From contig CAZJYX010000014.1 of assembly GCA_964550375.1 (NCBI GenBank), forward strand, positions 35,085 through 99,084: a stretch of DNA of 64,000 nucleotides, in the 5' to 3' direction. The position numbers and the translations under genes were made by a program. Numbering within the stretch: the stretch's first letter is position 1; each line of letters opens with the position of its first letter. Below are positions 8,324 through 17,212 of this stretch, piece after piece. The notes under the pieces are model-generated. The model did not search any database, was not told where the DNA came from, and was given only the letters and a program-made list of their open reading frames with translations. The stretch is from JAAYXS01 sp964550375. GTDB lineage: Bacteria; Planctomycetota; Phycisphaerae; UBA1845; Fen-1342.

Positions 8324-8785
8324 TTAGCGTCCGCCCCCGCTCGACACCACCGCGCCGCGCCGCTGGCCCAACAGCGCATCCAGCCCGAACGGGCCCGACC
8401 CGCCGATCAGGAACCCCAGCGCCACGACGCCGTAGAGCAGCGCCATTTCGCGCGCGCCGAAGGGGTCGCCCGCATGCTGCCCGAAGAACGCCACCCCCAT
8501 CGTGAACGCCACAAACGCCGCCGCCGGCCGGGTCAGCAGCCCAACCGCCAGCAGCAGCCCGCCCGCGAACTCGGCCAGCCCCGCCGCCCAGGCAAAAACC
8601 CCCGGCAACGGAAACCCCAGCGCGCCCACCGCGGCGACAAACCCCTCCGCCGGCGGCAGTTTGCCCATGCCGTGCGCAAGAGCGAGCGTCGCACCAAACG
8701 CCACCCGGATCAGCGCCGCACCGCCGCCGAACAGGCTCGGCGTCGAACCGCCCACGATCGCGAACACCCGCTTGCCCAGGCCCAT
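8324..8785 (-). CDS. DoxX-family membrane protein
   Basis: 153 residues with four transmembrane helices in the DoxX arrangement: ALIRVAFGATLALAHGMGKL, then GVFAWAAGLAEFAGGLLLAVG, RPAAAFVAFTMGVAFFGQH and MALLYGVVALGFLIGGSG. The central helix pair with xGxxEFxGGxLLxxGLxTR is the family hallmark. The start has GGAGG seven bases upstream. DoxX-like proteins are small inner-membrane proteins linked to quinone/thiosulfate oxidation or redox stress; the role here is unspecified. It runs convergently to the EVE-nuclease gene with only 12 bp between the stops. Confidence 0.88.
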   Translation of the reverse strand: MGLGKRVFAIVGGSTPSLFGGGAALIRVAFGATLALAHGMGKLPPAEGFVAAVGALGFPLPGVFAWAAGLAEFAGGLLLAVGLLTRPAAAFVAFTMGVAFFGQHAGDPFGAREMALLYGVVALGFLIGGSGPFGLDALLGQRRGAVVSSGGGR

Positions 8786-9242
8786 AGTCAGACCTCCTTC
8801 GCTGTCACATCCGGCTCAGCCAGCTATTGAACACCGCGAACACTCCGCGGCAATGCAGCGTCGCCCCCGCACCTGCCCGCTTTGCCGGGCGGCCAACGTC
8901 GCACGCCTAGAAAGCCTCGAAATCTCGCATCCGCCGCCGCAGACGAACGCCGCGGCGAGTCTTCCGACAGGCTGCAAAGTTCAAGCTGATGCTACGCCCG
9001 CCCCGCCCGGCTTTCCACTCCCCCCATGAAGCCGCCCGAAACACCGCGCACAAGCCCGCGAATACACAGCGCCACCCAGCCGACCACGCCACCGTCACGT
9101 CGATGAACAGCACCTCTGCACCCGGCTGCCCGGCCCGATTAGTCCATTTGTGATAGACCGCCAGGCCAAAGTTGCACGCCTGCGTGGCACGGGCCGGGTC
9201 GTGCCGGGGCGAGCGCGCCGTCAGCGACCGCCCATGCAGGCC
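8786..9242. other. Intergenic region without a supported gene
   Basis: 457 bp between doxX and the lipoprotein gene. A short minus-strand frame at 8907-9113 is Arg/Trp-rich and looks like a composition artefact. A small GC hairpin (TGCCCGC / GCCGGGCGG near 8876-8894) is present. Nothing else is evident. Confidence 0.4.
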
Positions 9243-9866
9243 TCATTGCCGCCGCGCTGCAAAGGGCAGCCGCCACGTGGCGCCTGAGCGTATCTCAGTC
9301 ACGCGCACTTCCTTGGCCGCGATATTCAGGTCGTACTGGTCCCGCCGCCCCGGAAACACCGCCCGGACGCCGCCGGCCGCCCGATCGCTAGCACGCTGAT
9401 CCAGATAGCGCTGCAGCGCATCGTCCTGCGGCTCACTCACGTGCCAGCGAAACGTGCGACCGCCGGACAGCGCGACCAGGCGTATGTCGCGGATCTGCGC
9501 GTCCAGCTCCCCGCCATCCCCCCCCGGCGGCAGCACGTCCACGACGGCGACCAGGAAGTACGCCCGCCAATCGCGCTCCGCCAGCGGCCGGAATCCAAGC
9601 AGCACGCCGTTCACATCGCGCTGGGCGCCGGAAAACGGGGCCCCCGGGCCCGGAATGCCGATCTCGCCAATCGTCACGAGCGCCGGCCGATCGAAGTAGC
9701 GCGACCGGTCGCGCGCGGCGTCCCGCAACACGGTCGGATCCCCGCTGCCCTGTGTCGTGATGTACTCCGCGACGCGCGCCTGCCACACCGCTATGGGGTT
9801 CGGCGCCGCACAGCCGACCAGAAATGCTATAGCGGGTAATGTCAATACCACGCCAACGCGCGTCAT
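9243..9866 (-). CDS. Putative lipoprotein of unknown function
   Basis: 207 residues starting at the ATG at 9866, which begins a classical lipoprotein signal (MTRVGVVLTLPAIAFLVGC, lipobox LVGC with the lipidated Cys at 19). An upstream in-frame start would add only an Arg-rich shadow. The mature part contains alternating hydrophobic and charged segments (ALVTIGEIGIPG, WRAYFLVAVVDVLPPGG) suggestive of a beta-rich domain. No family is recognised. It starts 13 bp after the stop of the ankyrin-protein gene and is very likely its operon partner, which would put it on the periplasmic face of a membrane. Confidence 0.75.
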   Translation of the reverse strand: MTRVGVVLTLPAIAFLVGCAAPNPIAVWQARVAEYITTQGSGDPTVLRDAARDRSRYFDRPALVTIGEIGIPGPGAPFSGAQRDVNGVLLGFRPLAERDWRAYFLVAVVDVLPPGGDGGELDAQIRDIRLVALSGGRTFRWHVSEPQDDALQRYLDQRASDRAAGGVRAVFPGRRDQYDLNIAAKEVRVTEIRSGATWRLPFAARRQ

Positions 9867-9879
9867 CTGCCACTCACCG

Positions 9880-11985
9880 TCAGCGCCCCGTGCGCGCCTC
9901 CACCGGCGCCGCCAGCAACGCCTGCGGCACCTGCACCTGCCCCGAAACATCCCGATAAGTCATGCGCCGACTGTTGCCGGCCGCGTGCAACCGCTCTGCC
10001 ACCACCAGACGCCTGGCTCGCACGGCCACGGCGTGGGCCGTAAGCCCAGCGGCGTTGCGGGCCTCGACACCCGCCCCCGCGGCCAGCAACTGCTCCACTA
10101 CCGCCAGGTGGCCGGCCCGCGCCGCTTGGTGCAACGGCGTGGAACGATAGGCGTCAGCAGCGTTTGGATCCGCCCCGACGCCACAGAGCAAGGTCACTAT
10201 CCGCACATCTCCGCGCGCCGCGGCGTCGTGCAGCGCGGTGCAGCCGAATTCGTCGGCACAGCCCACGACCGCGCCGGCCTCAAGCAACGCGACCACTACT
10301 TGGACGTGCCCCTGGCGCGCGGCGATGTGCAGCGGCGTAACGCCATAGGCCGCGCGGGCGTCCGGCGCGGCCCCGCGCAGCACCAGGCCGGCCGCGATGT
10401 CCGCCGCACCAACCCGGGCGGCCACGTGCAACGGCGTCTCGCCATCGATACTCCCCACGTCGACCGCCGCGCCGGCGCCCAGAAACACGGCCACGCTCTC
10501 CGCCGCGCGGCTTTGCACGGCCCAGTGCAGCGGCGTGCGGCCCAGGTCGTCCGCATGCTCAATATCCGCGCCGGCCTCCAGCAGCATGGCCAGGATCGCC
10601 GGCTGGGCAGCCGCCTTGTGTAGCGGCGTCACGCCCCGCACCGTACACGCATTCGGATTGGCGCCATATTCCAGCAACAGCGCAACAATGCCAGCGCGGC
10701 TGGTCGCCGCCACGTGCAACGCCGTCTGCCCGCGGCACGCGCTCGGCGTGTGCGCCGCCGCGCTGGTTGCGTCCACATCGACACCCTGGCGCAGCACGCT
10801 ACCCAGCGCCGTCAGGTCACCCGCGGCCACCGCCTCATGCAGCAACAAGACCAAGTCTTCATCTTCGGCGGCGCGCGGCGGCGCGCAGGCACACGTGTTG
10901 TATGCGCCGACCAGCCCATCGACCACACCGGTATGACCGTAGTAATCACCATGGTATGTCTGCAGCTCAACGAACATGCGTGCTAAGTAGCTTGGTGGCA
11001 GGGGCTCGCCATGCACGTCGACATACCAGGCACGCATGTTGCGGCAGCGCGGCTGGATCGCGCTGCGCACCTGCGCACTGAAGTAGGGCTCGTAGAGATT
11101 GGGGTTGAGCGCCTCGTCAAAGTGCTCGGAGAAGAAGCGGGCCAGGAAATCGGAATCGGGTCGCACGTGCGGGCTGATCGTCCAGCGCTCGTCCTCAAGC
11201 ACTAACATCGGCGGGCTGGGTTGGCCGCGCAGCCGGATTTCCTGCGTCAGGTTGAGGTAGAACAGCAACCCGAGATAGTTCGCCGCGAGATCGCCATTGG
11301 ATACGACGCTTGAGGTGAGCTTCCCCAGCAGCCGGTACTCGGAGAAGTAGAAGTGATCGCCGGCGCCCAGGGCAATCGCGGCCTGGCGGGCCGCCTCCGG
11401 GCTCCCGCCGCGGTCAATCACCTGCTGGTAACCGTCGAAGTAGTTGATGCCGTTGTGCACGAAGTGGCCGATCTTGTCCGTGCCGAGGTACAGGCCATTC
11501 ACCATGATGGTCGAGGAGCGCCACAACAGGTAGAACTGGCGCGGGTCAAGCGGGAAATGGGCCCGGTCGTAAATGCACGGCACCGGCCGGTGCGCCACGA
11601 CCAGCCCCGGATACCGCCGCTTCATCTCGGCCGAATGGAAGAGCCGCTCCAGATCCTGGATGTAGCTCACGAATGAGGGGAACTCGCCGCAGACCGCCCG
11701 GGCCATGTGCGCCGTCGAGTGCAGCCGGCCCAACTCGGCCGGATTGCCGCCGGCCGCCAAGCAGCGGTCGATGTCGCGATTCGTCTTGGCGACGGCTCGC
11801 GCGATCCGCTCGTAGAAGTCCTGGGTCAAGAACGGGCCCAGGTCGGCATACACCCGCCCGACCGGCAGAGTGAAATGATCCACCTCATGGGCGCCGGCAG
11901 AAGAGCCCCAGCCGACAGCTACCAGCGCCAGCAGCACGGCACCCCTGTGCAACCCCGGAATCACCCGCCGCGCGCCAACCTCCAT
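9880..11985 (-). CDS. Exported ankyrin-repeat protein with unknown N-terminal domain
   Basis: 701 residues from the ATG at 11985, chosen because GGGAGG lies nine bases upstream and a signal peptide follows (LLALVAVGWGSSAGA-HE). Residues ~35-365 form a domain I cannot name, rich in Tyr and His (TDKIGHFVHNGINYFDGYQQ, HFYFSEYRLLG, YHGDYYGHTG), with a short Cys-containing segment (CACAPP) at its end. The remainder has eight to nine ankyrin repeats with the T-P/A-L-H signature (GQTALHVAA, GVTPLHKAA, GRTPLHWAV, GETPLHVAA, GVTPLHIAA, GCTALHDAA, STPLHQAA). The His/Asp-rich N-domain could be enzymatic and the ankyrins a binding surface. It is followed by a lipoprotein gene at 13 bp. Confidence 0.8.
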   Translation of the reverse strand: MEVGARRVIPGLHRGAVLLALVAVGWGSSAGAHEVDHFTLPVGRVYADLGPFLTQDFYERIARAVAKTNRDIDRCLAAGGNPAELGRLHSTAHMARAVCGEFPSFVSYIQDLERLFHSAEMKRRYPGLVVAHRPVPCIYDRAHFPLDPRQFYLLWRSSTIMVNGLYLGTDKIGHFVHNGINYFDGYQQVIDRGGSPEAARQAAIALGAGDHFYFSEYRLLGKLTSSVVSNGDLAANYLGLLFYLNLTQEIRLRGQPSPPMLVLEDERWTISPHVRPDSDFLARFFSEHFDEALNPNLYEPYFSAQVRSAIQPRCRNMRAWYVDVHGEPLPPSYLARMFVELQTYHGDYYGHTGVVDGLVGAYNTCACAPPRAAEDEDLVLLLHEAVAAGDLTALGSVLRQGVDVDATSAAAHTPSACRGQTALHVAATSRAGIVALLLEYGANPNACTVRGVTPLHKAAAQPAILAMLLEAGADIEHADDLGRTPLHWAVQSRAAESVAVFLGAGAAVDVGSIDGETPLHVAARVGAADIAAGLVLRGAAPDARAAYGVTPLHIAARQGHVQVVVALLEAGAVVGCADEFGCTALHDAAARGDVRIVTLLCGVGADPNAADAYRSTPLHQAARAGHLAVVEQLLAAGAGVEARNAAGLTAHAVAVRARRLVVAERLHAAGNSRRMTYRDVSGQVQVPQALLAAPVEARTGR

Positions 11986-12211
11986 GCCCGTCAGCCTCCC
12001 GTGCTTCACGGTCTTGCCACCCACCACCGCCGCCGGCCTGGCCTAACTACACCCTGCGACACAGCCGCAACCGCGGCGAATGTCACGCCCGCTCCGCGTG
12101 CGAACATAAACCGCTCACGCACCGGCGCCGAGCACTGCCAGACCGCCCCGGCGGGCCTTATCTGGCGCCCCCCAGACGCTCCGGGCACCACCGCCACCGT
12201 GCTCGGCCTCA

Positions 12212-13429
12212 GTGCCAGCCTCTGCCATCCTAGCCCACCACCCCCGTTCTGCAAGTCATCCCGTCGCCGCCTTCTCCGCGCTCCTCACCGGCGGAAACGC
12301 CGCCATCTACCGCCAGTACACCTGGGACGCCGAAAACCGGCTCATCCGGGTCGAGCCCGGCGGAACGCCGCAGACCAACAACCTCAAGGTCGAGTTCCAG
12401 TACGACTACCGCGGCCGGCGAATCGAGAAGAAAGTCTGGACGTACAACGCCGGCTGGAGCCTCTCCGAGCACCTCAAGTTCATCTGGGGCGGTGCCGGCG
12501 CGGGCCCGGACGACGGCTGGCTGCTGCTGCTCGAGCTGGACGGTGCATCCACCGACGCCGTTCTGCGTAGATACACCTGGGGCTTGGATGTGGCCGGTTT
12601 GGCGGGTAGGATGAACTCGCTGGCGGCGGCCGGCGGGATTGGCGGGTTGCTGGCGGTTCAGGACGCCGGGGCGAGCCAGGATTACGTCTATTTCCACGAC
12701 GCCCTGGGCAGCGTGGGGCAGGTGCTCGACCTGGCGGCGGCGACGGCGGGAGCGGCCATGGTGGCGAAATACGAGTATGACCCGTACGGCAACCAAACCA
12801 ACGTGGCCGGCGGGTACGACCAGCCGTTCCGCTTCAGCGGCAAGTACCACGACGCCGAAACGGGGCTGGGCTACTGGGGCTACCGCTACTACAACCCGGT
12901 GCTCGGGCGCTGGATCAACCGGGATCCGCTGGGCGAGCTGGGCGGGCTGAATCTGTATGCGTACGTGAACAACAACGCGACGAACAACGTAGACTACCTG
13001 GGCTTGTCTCTCATATGTGTTGTTCGCTGTGCGTATTACTGCTGGGGGTGCGGCAGTGCTTTTGCATGTGTGGGAGCGGCGGGCGCGTACTGTGGCGATT
13101 CTGAACGTGAAACCGAATGTTGGAATGACTGTTATGAGGGGCATGGAGATCCGACGGGCTGCCTCGTTCAATGCTCAATAGACTGGAAGCCAGGCCAAGG
13201 GCGAAAGTGGAAGGACTGCTTCAGAGGGAGATCAGAGAAATGCAGACGGCTAGATAAGACGTGTACGTCCTGCGTTACGTGTGCAGTCACGTGCACAATC
13301 AAATGGATGTTTCCAACCTTCATAATGCCCGATGAACATCCGTCGCTTGATACTCATGAGTCGCCGGCGGCGGATGGCTTTGGAGAACTGTCCGATGCGA
13401 CATGGTCAGCAGTCCGCGCGTCGCGCTGA
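12212..13429 (+). pseudogene. 5'-truncated Rhs/YD-repeat gene with intact core end and Cys-rich variable tip
   Basis: Rhs-homologous sequence begins near 12300 (YRQYTWDAENRLIRVEPGG) with no start, export signal or long upstream YD-repeat barrel, so this is the 3' end of a once larger gene. The core is complete through its end: YVYFHDALGSVGQVLD, YEYDPYGNQTNVAGG, FRFSGKYHDAETGLGYWGYR, and the terminal hallmark GRWINRDPLGELGGLNLYAY. After NVDYLGLS (~12996-13019) the sequence changes to a tip of ~140 residues with 16 cysteines spaced every 3-10 residues. Rhs tips are usually toxins; this tip matches none I know. Whether the remnant is translated from the nominal ATG at 12212 is doubtful. The next gene starts inside its last 35 bp, as toxin/immunity pairs often do. 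Confidence 0.75.
12553..12649 (+). repeat. Direct repeat, copy A (inside the Rhs core)
   Basis: 97 bp that recur at 15111-15207 with two mismatches by my reading (ggatgtg/ggacgtg and ggtttgg/ggcttgg), followed by ~18 bp of poorer similarity. Here it encodes the core segment DAVLRRYTWGLDVAGLAG and onward, in frame. The two copies bracket the Rhs tip and the lipoprotein gene. Confidence 0.95.
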
Positions 13430-15110
13430 GTGCCGAACAGGATGTGCAACGCCGCTTGCGTCGAGAAGAGCCATATTGCGCTACGTGGTGCCTTCCTGCG
13501 CAGCGGTAGCCATACTGCTTCTGTGCCTGGGTTGCTCACGCAGTGAGGACGATCGGCTCCTCGATGACTCAGTGTCATCCGCACTTGCGGCCTATTCTTC
13601 GCGAGACCGGCAGGCCATGGAAACCGCGCTCGAGTCGCTGATGCCATTTGGCGAACGTGCGGTGGACCGACTGCGCGACAGACTCAGAGGTCGTAGCGAA
13701 TCTGAAAAGGGCTTCGCCGGAATGGTGCTCGCTGACATCGGCAGCGAGCAGGCCTATGGCGTGTTAGTGGATGCACTGCGTGGACGCACGGGCTTGGAGA
13801 CCCGGCTGGCCGCAGTCCTCTTGGCGAGCTTTGTCGAACGCAACCTGTGGGAGCCCGCCCGGGCCCGGCAGGTTGCCGGGGCGGGAGAAGCGGCCCTGGA
13901 GTTTCTGCGCGATTCGTCGTCCTATCCGGAGCAGACCGCCGCAGTCCACCTGGTGGTTGCGCTGCAGATTAAGGAGGCCTTGCCGGAACTTCAGCGGCTG
14001 GCCCGCGCAGGAGAGCGGCCGCAGCAACGTTGGCGGGCCGCGGAGGCCTTCTTCAAGCTAAGTGGCACAGCCGCACCGTTTGTGCCGGCAAATGAGCGTT
14101 TCGGCGACGTCAGTATTCAGGAGGACCTTCTCAAGAAGCTCGTTTCCGTCGACATCAGTGGCGAGGCAATATTCGCAGCGCGTCTGGTTGCACATCCCGC
14201 CGGCGGCAGCGCGATTGCAGCGTTCCATCAGGCGCGCGCCGACGCCCGCACGGGAGTACGTGTCCTCGACGCTTCCGGGGAGATCATGGAGGCGTACAGC
14301 ATTGCGGGATTGCTGTCCAGGCCCCTGATGCCGCGGGCGGCCGGACAGGCGCAGGTGCCCGCCATGGTAGCCCTGCAGCAGAACAATGTTCGGGATCGTG
14401 GGAATTGCGTTGCGGCGTTCGACTTTGCGGGTAACCGCCTCTGGTCGCATGAGTTAGAGGCCGGCTCTTTCGGCCGGCTGACATGTTTGTACGGCACGGA
14501 TCGCCAGCCGTATGCGCTGGTGGTCTCCGGGTCGGACAGGGTGTTGGCTACGATGTCGCTGGACGGGCGGTTGCACAGTGCCGGTCCGGTGTTGCCTGGA
14601 CGCATCTTGGCCGTGAGTGAGTGCATTCCCGATCGCCTCCTGGCGTACCGCTCCACCACCGGGTACATCTACACGCTGGACAGCGCCGGAGTTGTGATCT
14701 CGGAGGCGCAGTCAGGGTCCATCTACGACGCAGTATTCGTTCCTGGCGGCGACGGGGATTATACCATCGTCTGTACGACTGCCGCGGATGGGCAGCCGAT
14801 GTTGACGTTTCTGGATTCCAGCATGGCGGAACTGGCCACGTGCCAGATTGCAGGCCCGATCGGGGCCATTGCTCCTTTATATGGGCGCTGTGATGACGAA
14901 TCTGCGTATGTGCTGGTTCTTTGCAGGACAGGCGAACTCTTGGCCATCGATATGGATGGCGTTCTGCGCTGGCGTGGCCAGGTCGCTGACCAGGATGGGG
15001 CATTGTCTTCGGACGTCGGCCTCGACATCTTGCGAGACGACGCCGAGGGTACGGCCACGATTCTCGCCCATTGGTCACAGCGCGTTACCGTCTGGCGATA
15101 CGCCAAATAG
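13395..15110 (+). CDS. HEAT-repeat plus beta-propeller lipoprotein, possible cognate partner of the Rhs tip
   Basis: 571 residues from the ATG at 13395, which has GGAGA about nine bases upstream; an earlier in-frame ATG at 13332 is possible. A lipoprotein signal lies near residues 27-47 (YVVPSCAAVAILLLCLGC). Residues ~60-220 are helical repeats of HEAT type (AVDRLRDRLRGRSESEKGFA, QAYGVLVDALRGRTGLETRL, KEALPELQRLARAGERPQQ). Residues ~300-570 have repeating strands of a PQQ/WD-like propeller (CVAAFDFAGNRLWSHEL, ATMSLDGRLHSAGPV, YIYTLDSAGVVIS, LLAIDMDGVLRWRGQ). The start overlaps the Rhs frame by 35 bp, indicating coupled translation. The stop TAG (15108-15110) is followed immediately by repeat copy B. 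A protective role against the tip is inferred from position only; it could equally be an unrelated passenger. Confidence 0.7.
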   Translation: MRHGQQSARRAECRTGCATPLASRRAILRYVVPSCAAVAILLLCLGCSRSEDDRLLDDSVSSALAAYSSRDRQAMETALESLMPFGERAVDRLRDRLRGRSESEKGFAGMVLADIGSEQAYGVLVDALRGRTGLETRLAAVLLASFVERNLWEPARARQVAGAGEAALEFLRDSSSYPEQTAAVHLVVALQIKEALPELQRLARAGERPQQRWRAAEAFFKLSGTAAPFVPANERFGDVSIQEDLLKKLVSVDISGEAIFAARLVAHPAGGSAIAAFHQARADARTGVRVLDASGEIMEAYSIAGLLSRPLMPRAAGQAQVPAMVALQQNNVRDRGNCVAAFDFAGNRLWSHELEAGSFGRLTCLYGTDRQPYALVVSGSDRVLATMSLDGRLHSAGPVLPGRILAVSECIPDRLLAYRSTTGYIYTLDSAGVVISEAQSGSIYDAVFVPGGDGDYTIVCTTAADGQPMLTFLDSSMAELATCQIAGPIGAIAPLYGRCDDESAYVLVLCRTGELLAIDMDGVLRWRGQVADQDGALSSDVGLDILRDDAEGTATILAHWSQRVTVWRYAK

Positions 15111-15207
15111 CGACGCCGTTCTGCGTAGATACACCTGGGGCTTGGACGTGGCCGGCTTGGCGGGTAGGATGAACTCGCTGGCGGCGGCCGGCGGGATTGG
15201 CGGGTTG
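15111..15207 (+). repeat. Direct repeat, copy B (isolated Rhs-core fragment)
   Basis: 95 of 97 bases match 12553-12649. It begins at the base after the stop codon of the HEAT/propeller lipoprotein, is not part of an intact Rhs frame, and its degenerate tail runs into the last codons of the convergent NlpC/P60 gene. It looks like the scar of a second rhs core copy. Confidence 0.95.
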
Positions 15208-15214
15208 TCGGTGG

Positions 15215-16483
15215 TCAGGGACGCTTGGCCATGAAGAACGTGTGGTCGAGGTCCGCCTCGTAATAGCGATCGTTGGCGTTCAGGCTGCCGATGCGGACAA
15301 ACGGCCTGGCGGCATGAACGAAACGGGCGCCGTCAACGGCAATCGCGGTGTGGTGGATCCGGCCCGCGGCGTTCAGGAAGAAGAGCTGATCTCCGGGCCT
15401 CAGGTCCGTCCGGTGCCAGGCCGTGGCCACCAGCCGGCCGGCGAAGGCCTGCTGCCAGGCGTCGCGTGCCGTCGGCTGGCCGCAACGGGCCCAGACGTTT
15501 GTGACGAAGCCGCTGCAATCCACGCCGGCCGGCGACCGGCCGCCGAACACGTAGGGCACCCCCAGCGAACACTGCGCGGCCGCGGCCCGGGCCCGGCCGG
15601 CGCTGTCGGAATCATCGATACGTACGGAGGCGGTGGGCACGGTCAGTTCACCGCCGTCAGGCAGCAGAATGACGCAGTCGTCCCCCACTGTCCGGACGAG
15701 CGGCAGCCGCGCGCCGCGTGGGATGGTTGCCTCCGGCCCCGGCACGTCGTTCAGCAGAACGACAGCCGCGCGACGGCAGTAGTCGTCGAAGCGGTCGGCC
15801 ATCATGGGCTCGATGGCGGCGGAGGGTGTCCAGCCCCAGTAGCCATCGCCGGCCAATAGCAGGTAGTAATCGTCCTGCTCGTCTAGCAGAAACACGGCTT
15901 CGCCGAAGAGCAGGTCCGTTTGGCGGTCGGCCGTGGGCTCGGGCTGCGTGTAGGTGAGGGTGTTTGCCTGCCGGCACACGCCGAAGAGCCGGTCGCCCAG
16001 CCGGATACGATTCGGCAGCGGCTCGACGGCGCTGGTGACGTCCGTTACGCCAATGCTCTGCAGCGCTGCCACCAGTCCGGCGGTGAGTTGCGGGGCGTTC
16101 GTACGCCCGCGCAGCACGACCTCAGTGGGGCCGACGTCCGGCGTGACATCGAAGTACACCAGGCTGCGGTTGGTAATGGCGGTCTCAGCGTAGCGGCTGC
16201 AGAACCAAGCGATGTGCTCGCGTGGCAGCGCCCCGACCGGCCAGATGACCCGGGCCAGGCGGCGGGCCGGCGCAGCGTCGGACTCCGGGCGGTCGGCCGG
16301 CTGAGCGGCCGCGGCGGTTGACGAACGGTTAAGGCAATTCGGCCACAAAAGGGCCAGGCCGAGAATCGTGCAGACGACCATTGAGGCAGGGCGCACCAGA
16401 CACCTCGCAGTGGTTAAGAAACGGCCAAAGCTACTCAGAAGAACCCTATTGTGCCAGGGACGGAAGTCTCCGGCCATGCTCAT
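15215..16483 (-). CDS. NlpC/P60-family cell-wall peptidase with SH3-like domains
   Basis: Up to 422 residues. The C-terminal ~130 residues are an NlpC/P60 cysteine peptidase: catalytic Cys in GVDCSGFV, His in RIHHTAIAV, and a third polar residue in ARFVHAAR; the core contains DLRPGDQLFFL. Before it come two SH3-like segments (LLFGEAVFLLDEQDDYYLLL ... GYWGWTPSAAI). This layout is typical of enzymes cutting the peptide stems of peptidoglycan (D-Glu to DAP bond). A hydrophobic segment at residues 35-50 (MVVCTILGLALLWPN) is the probable signal peptide, so the true start may be the ATG at 16381; neither start has a good ribosome site. The stop lies in the degenerate tail of repeat copy B. It is 12 bp after the peroxiredoxin gene. 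Confidence 0.88.
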   Translation of the reverse strand: MSMAGDFRPWHNRVLLSSFGRFLTTARCLVRPASMVVCTILGLALLWPNCLNRSSTAAAAQPADRPESDAAPARRLARVIWPVGALPREHIAWFCSRYAETAITNRSLVYFDVTPDVGPTEVVLRGRTNAPQLTAGLVAALQSIGVTDVTSAVEPLPNRIRLGDRLFGVCRQANTLTYTQPEPTADRQTDLLFGEAVFLLDEQDDYYLLLAGDGYWGWTPSAAIEPMMADRFDDYCRRAAVVLLNDVPGPEATIPRGARLPLVRTVGDDCVILLPDGGELTVPTASVRIDDSDSAGRARAAAAQCSLGVPYVFGGRSPAGVDCSGFVTNVWARCGQPTARDAWQQAFAGRLVATAWHRTDLRPGDQLFFLNAAGRIHHTAIAVDGARFVHAARPFVRIGSLNANDRYYEADLDHTFFMAKRP

Positions 16484-16495
16484 GCGGGCGGCGCG

Positions 16496-17170
16496 CTACA
16501 CGTCCGTGCGGCGGTAGTACCAGTCGACGTAGTCCTGGTCGGCGGCCGGGGGTTCGCCGGCCTGTGCGGCGGTCTCCGGCGGCGGCAGAATGGCTTTGTC
16601 TCCCGGCTGCCAGCCTTCCGGCGTGTAGACGTCGTGCCGGTCGCAGGTCTGCATGGCGGTGACGAGCCGCAGGATCTCGGCCACCGAGCGGCCGACCGCC
16701 AGCGGGTAGTAGAGCATGCCGCGCAGGATGCCCTCGGGGTCGATGATGAACACCGCCCGGACGGTCGAGGTGTCGCTGGCCCCCGGTTGGATCATGCCGT
16801 AAGTGCTGGCGACCCACATCGAGACGTCCTCGATGATCGGGAAGGGCACCTGCACGCCGAACTTCTCCTTGATACTGCGGATCCACGCCAGGTGAGAAAA
16901 GTTGCTGTCGATCGACAGCCCGAGCAGCTCGCAGCCCAGGGCCTGGAACTGCGCGTAGGCTTGCGAGAAGCCGACAATCTCGCTGGCACAGACGGGGGTG
17001 AAGTCGGCCGGGTGCGAGAAGAGCACTAGCCAGCGGCCGCGGTAGTCGCTCAGACTCTTACGTCCGTGCGTGGTATTGGCCTCGAAATCCGGGGCCGCCT
17101 CATACAGGCGCGGCGTTAGGCGCAGGTTCTCGGGATCGATGACGCGGTTTCCGACGCGTATGCCGTTCAT
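16496..17170 (-). CDS. Peroxiredoxin of the 1-Cys (Prx6/AhpC-TSA) type
   Basis: 224 residues from the ATG at 17170, with GGAGG eight bases upstream. The peroxidatic cysteine is in HPADFTPVCASE (around residue 61), with the supporting Thr and the later Arg in the family positions. The C-terminal domain after STVRAVFIIDPEG is the extended Prx6-type (EGWQPGDKAILPPPE). Prx6-type enzymes reduce H2O2 and organic or lipid peroxides in the cytoplasm with an external thiol donor. A second conserved Cys (LGCELLG) is present but not at the 2-Cys resolving position. It sits between the WapI-like gene (42 bp upstream) and the NlpC/P60 gene. Confidence 0.93.
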   Translation of the reverse strand: MNGIRVGNRVIDPENLRLTPRLYEAAPDFEANTTHGRKSLSDYRGRWLVLFSHPADFTPVCASEIVGFSQAYAQFQALGCELLGLSIDSNFSHLAWIRSIKEKFGVQVPFPIIEDVSMWVASTYGMIQPGASDTSTVRAVFIIDPEGILRGMLYYPLAVGRSVAEILRLVTAMQTCDRHDVYTPEGWQPGDKAILPPPETAAQAGEPPAADQDYVDWYYRRTDV

Positions 17171-17212
17171 GAACAACTCCTCCAGGCTGTCGGCTCGTAT
17201 GGCGGGCCGCCG

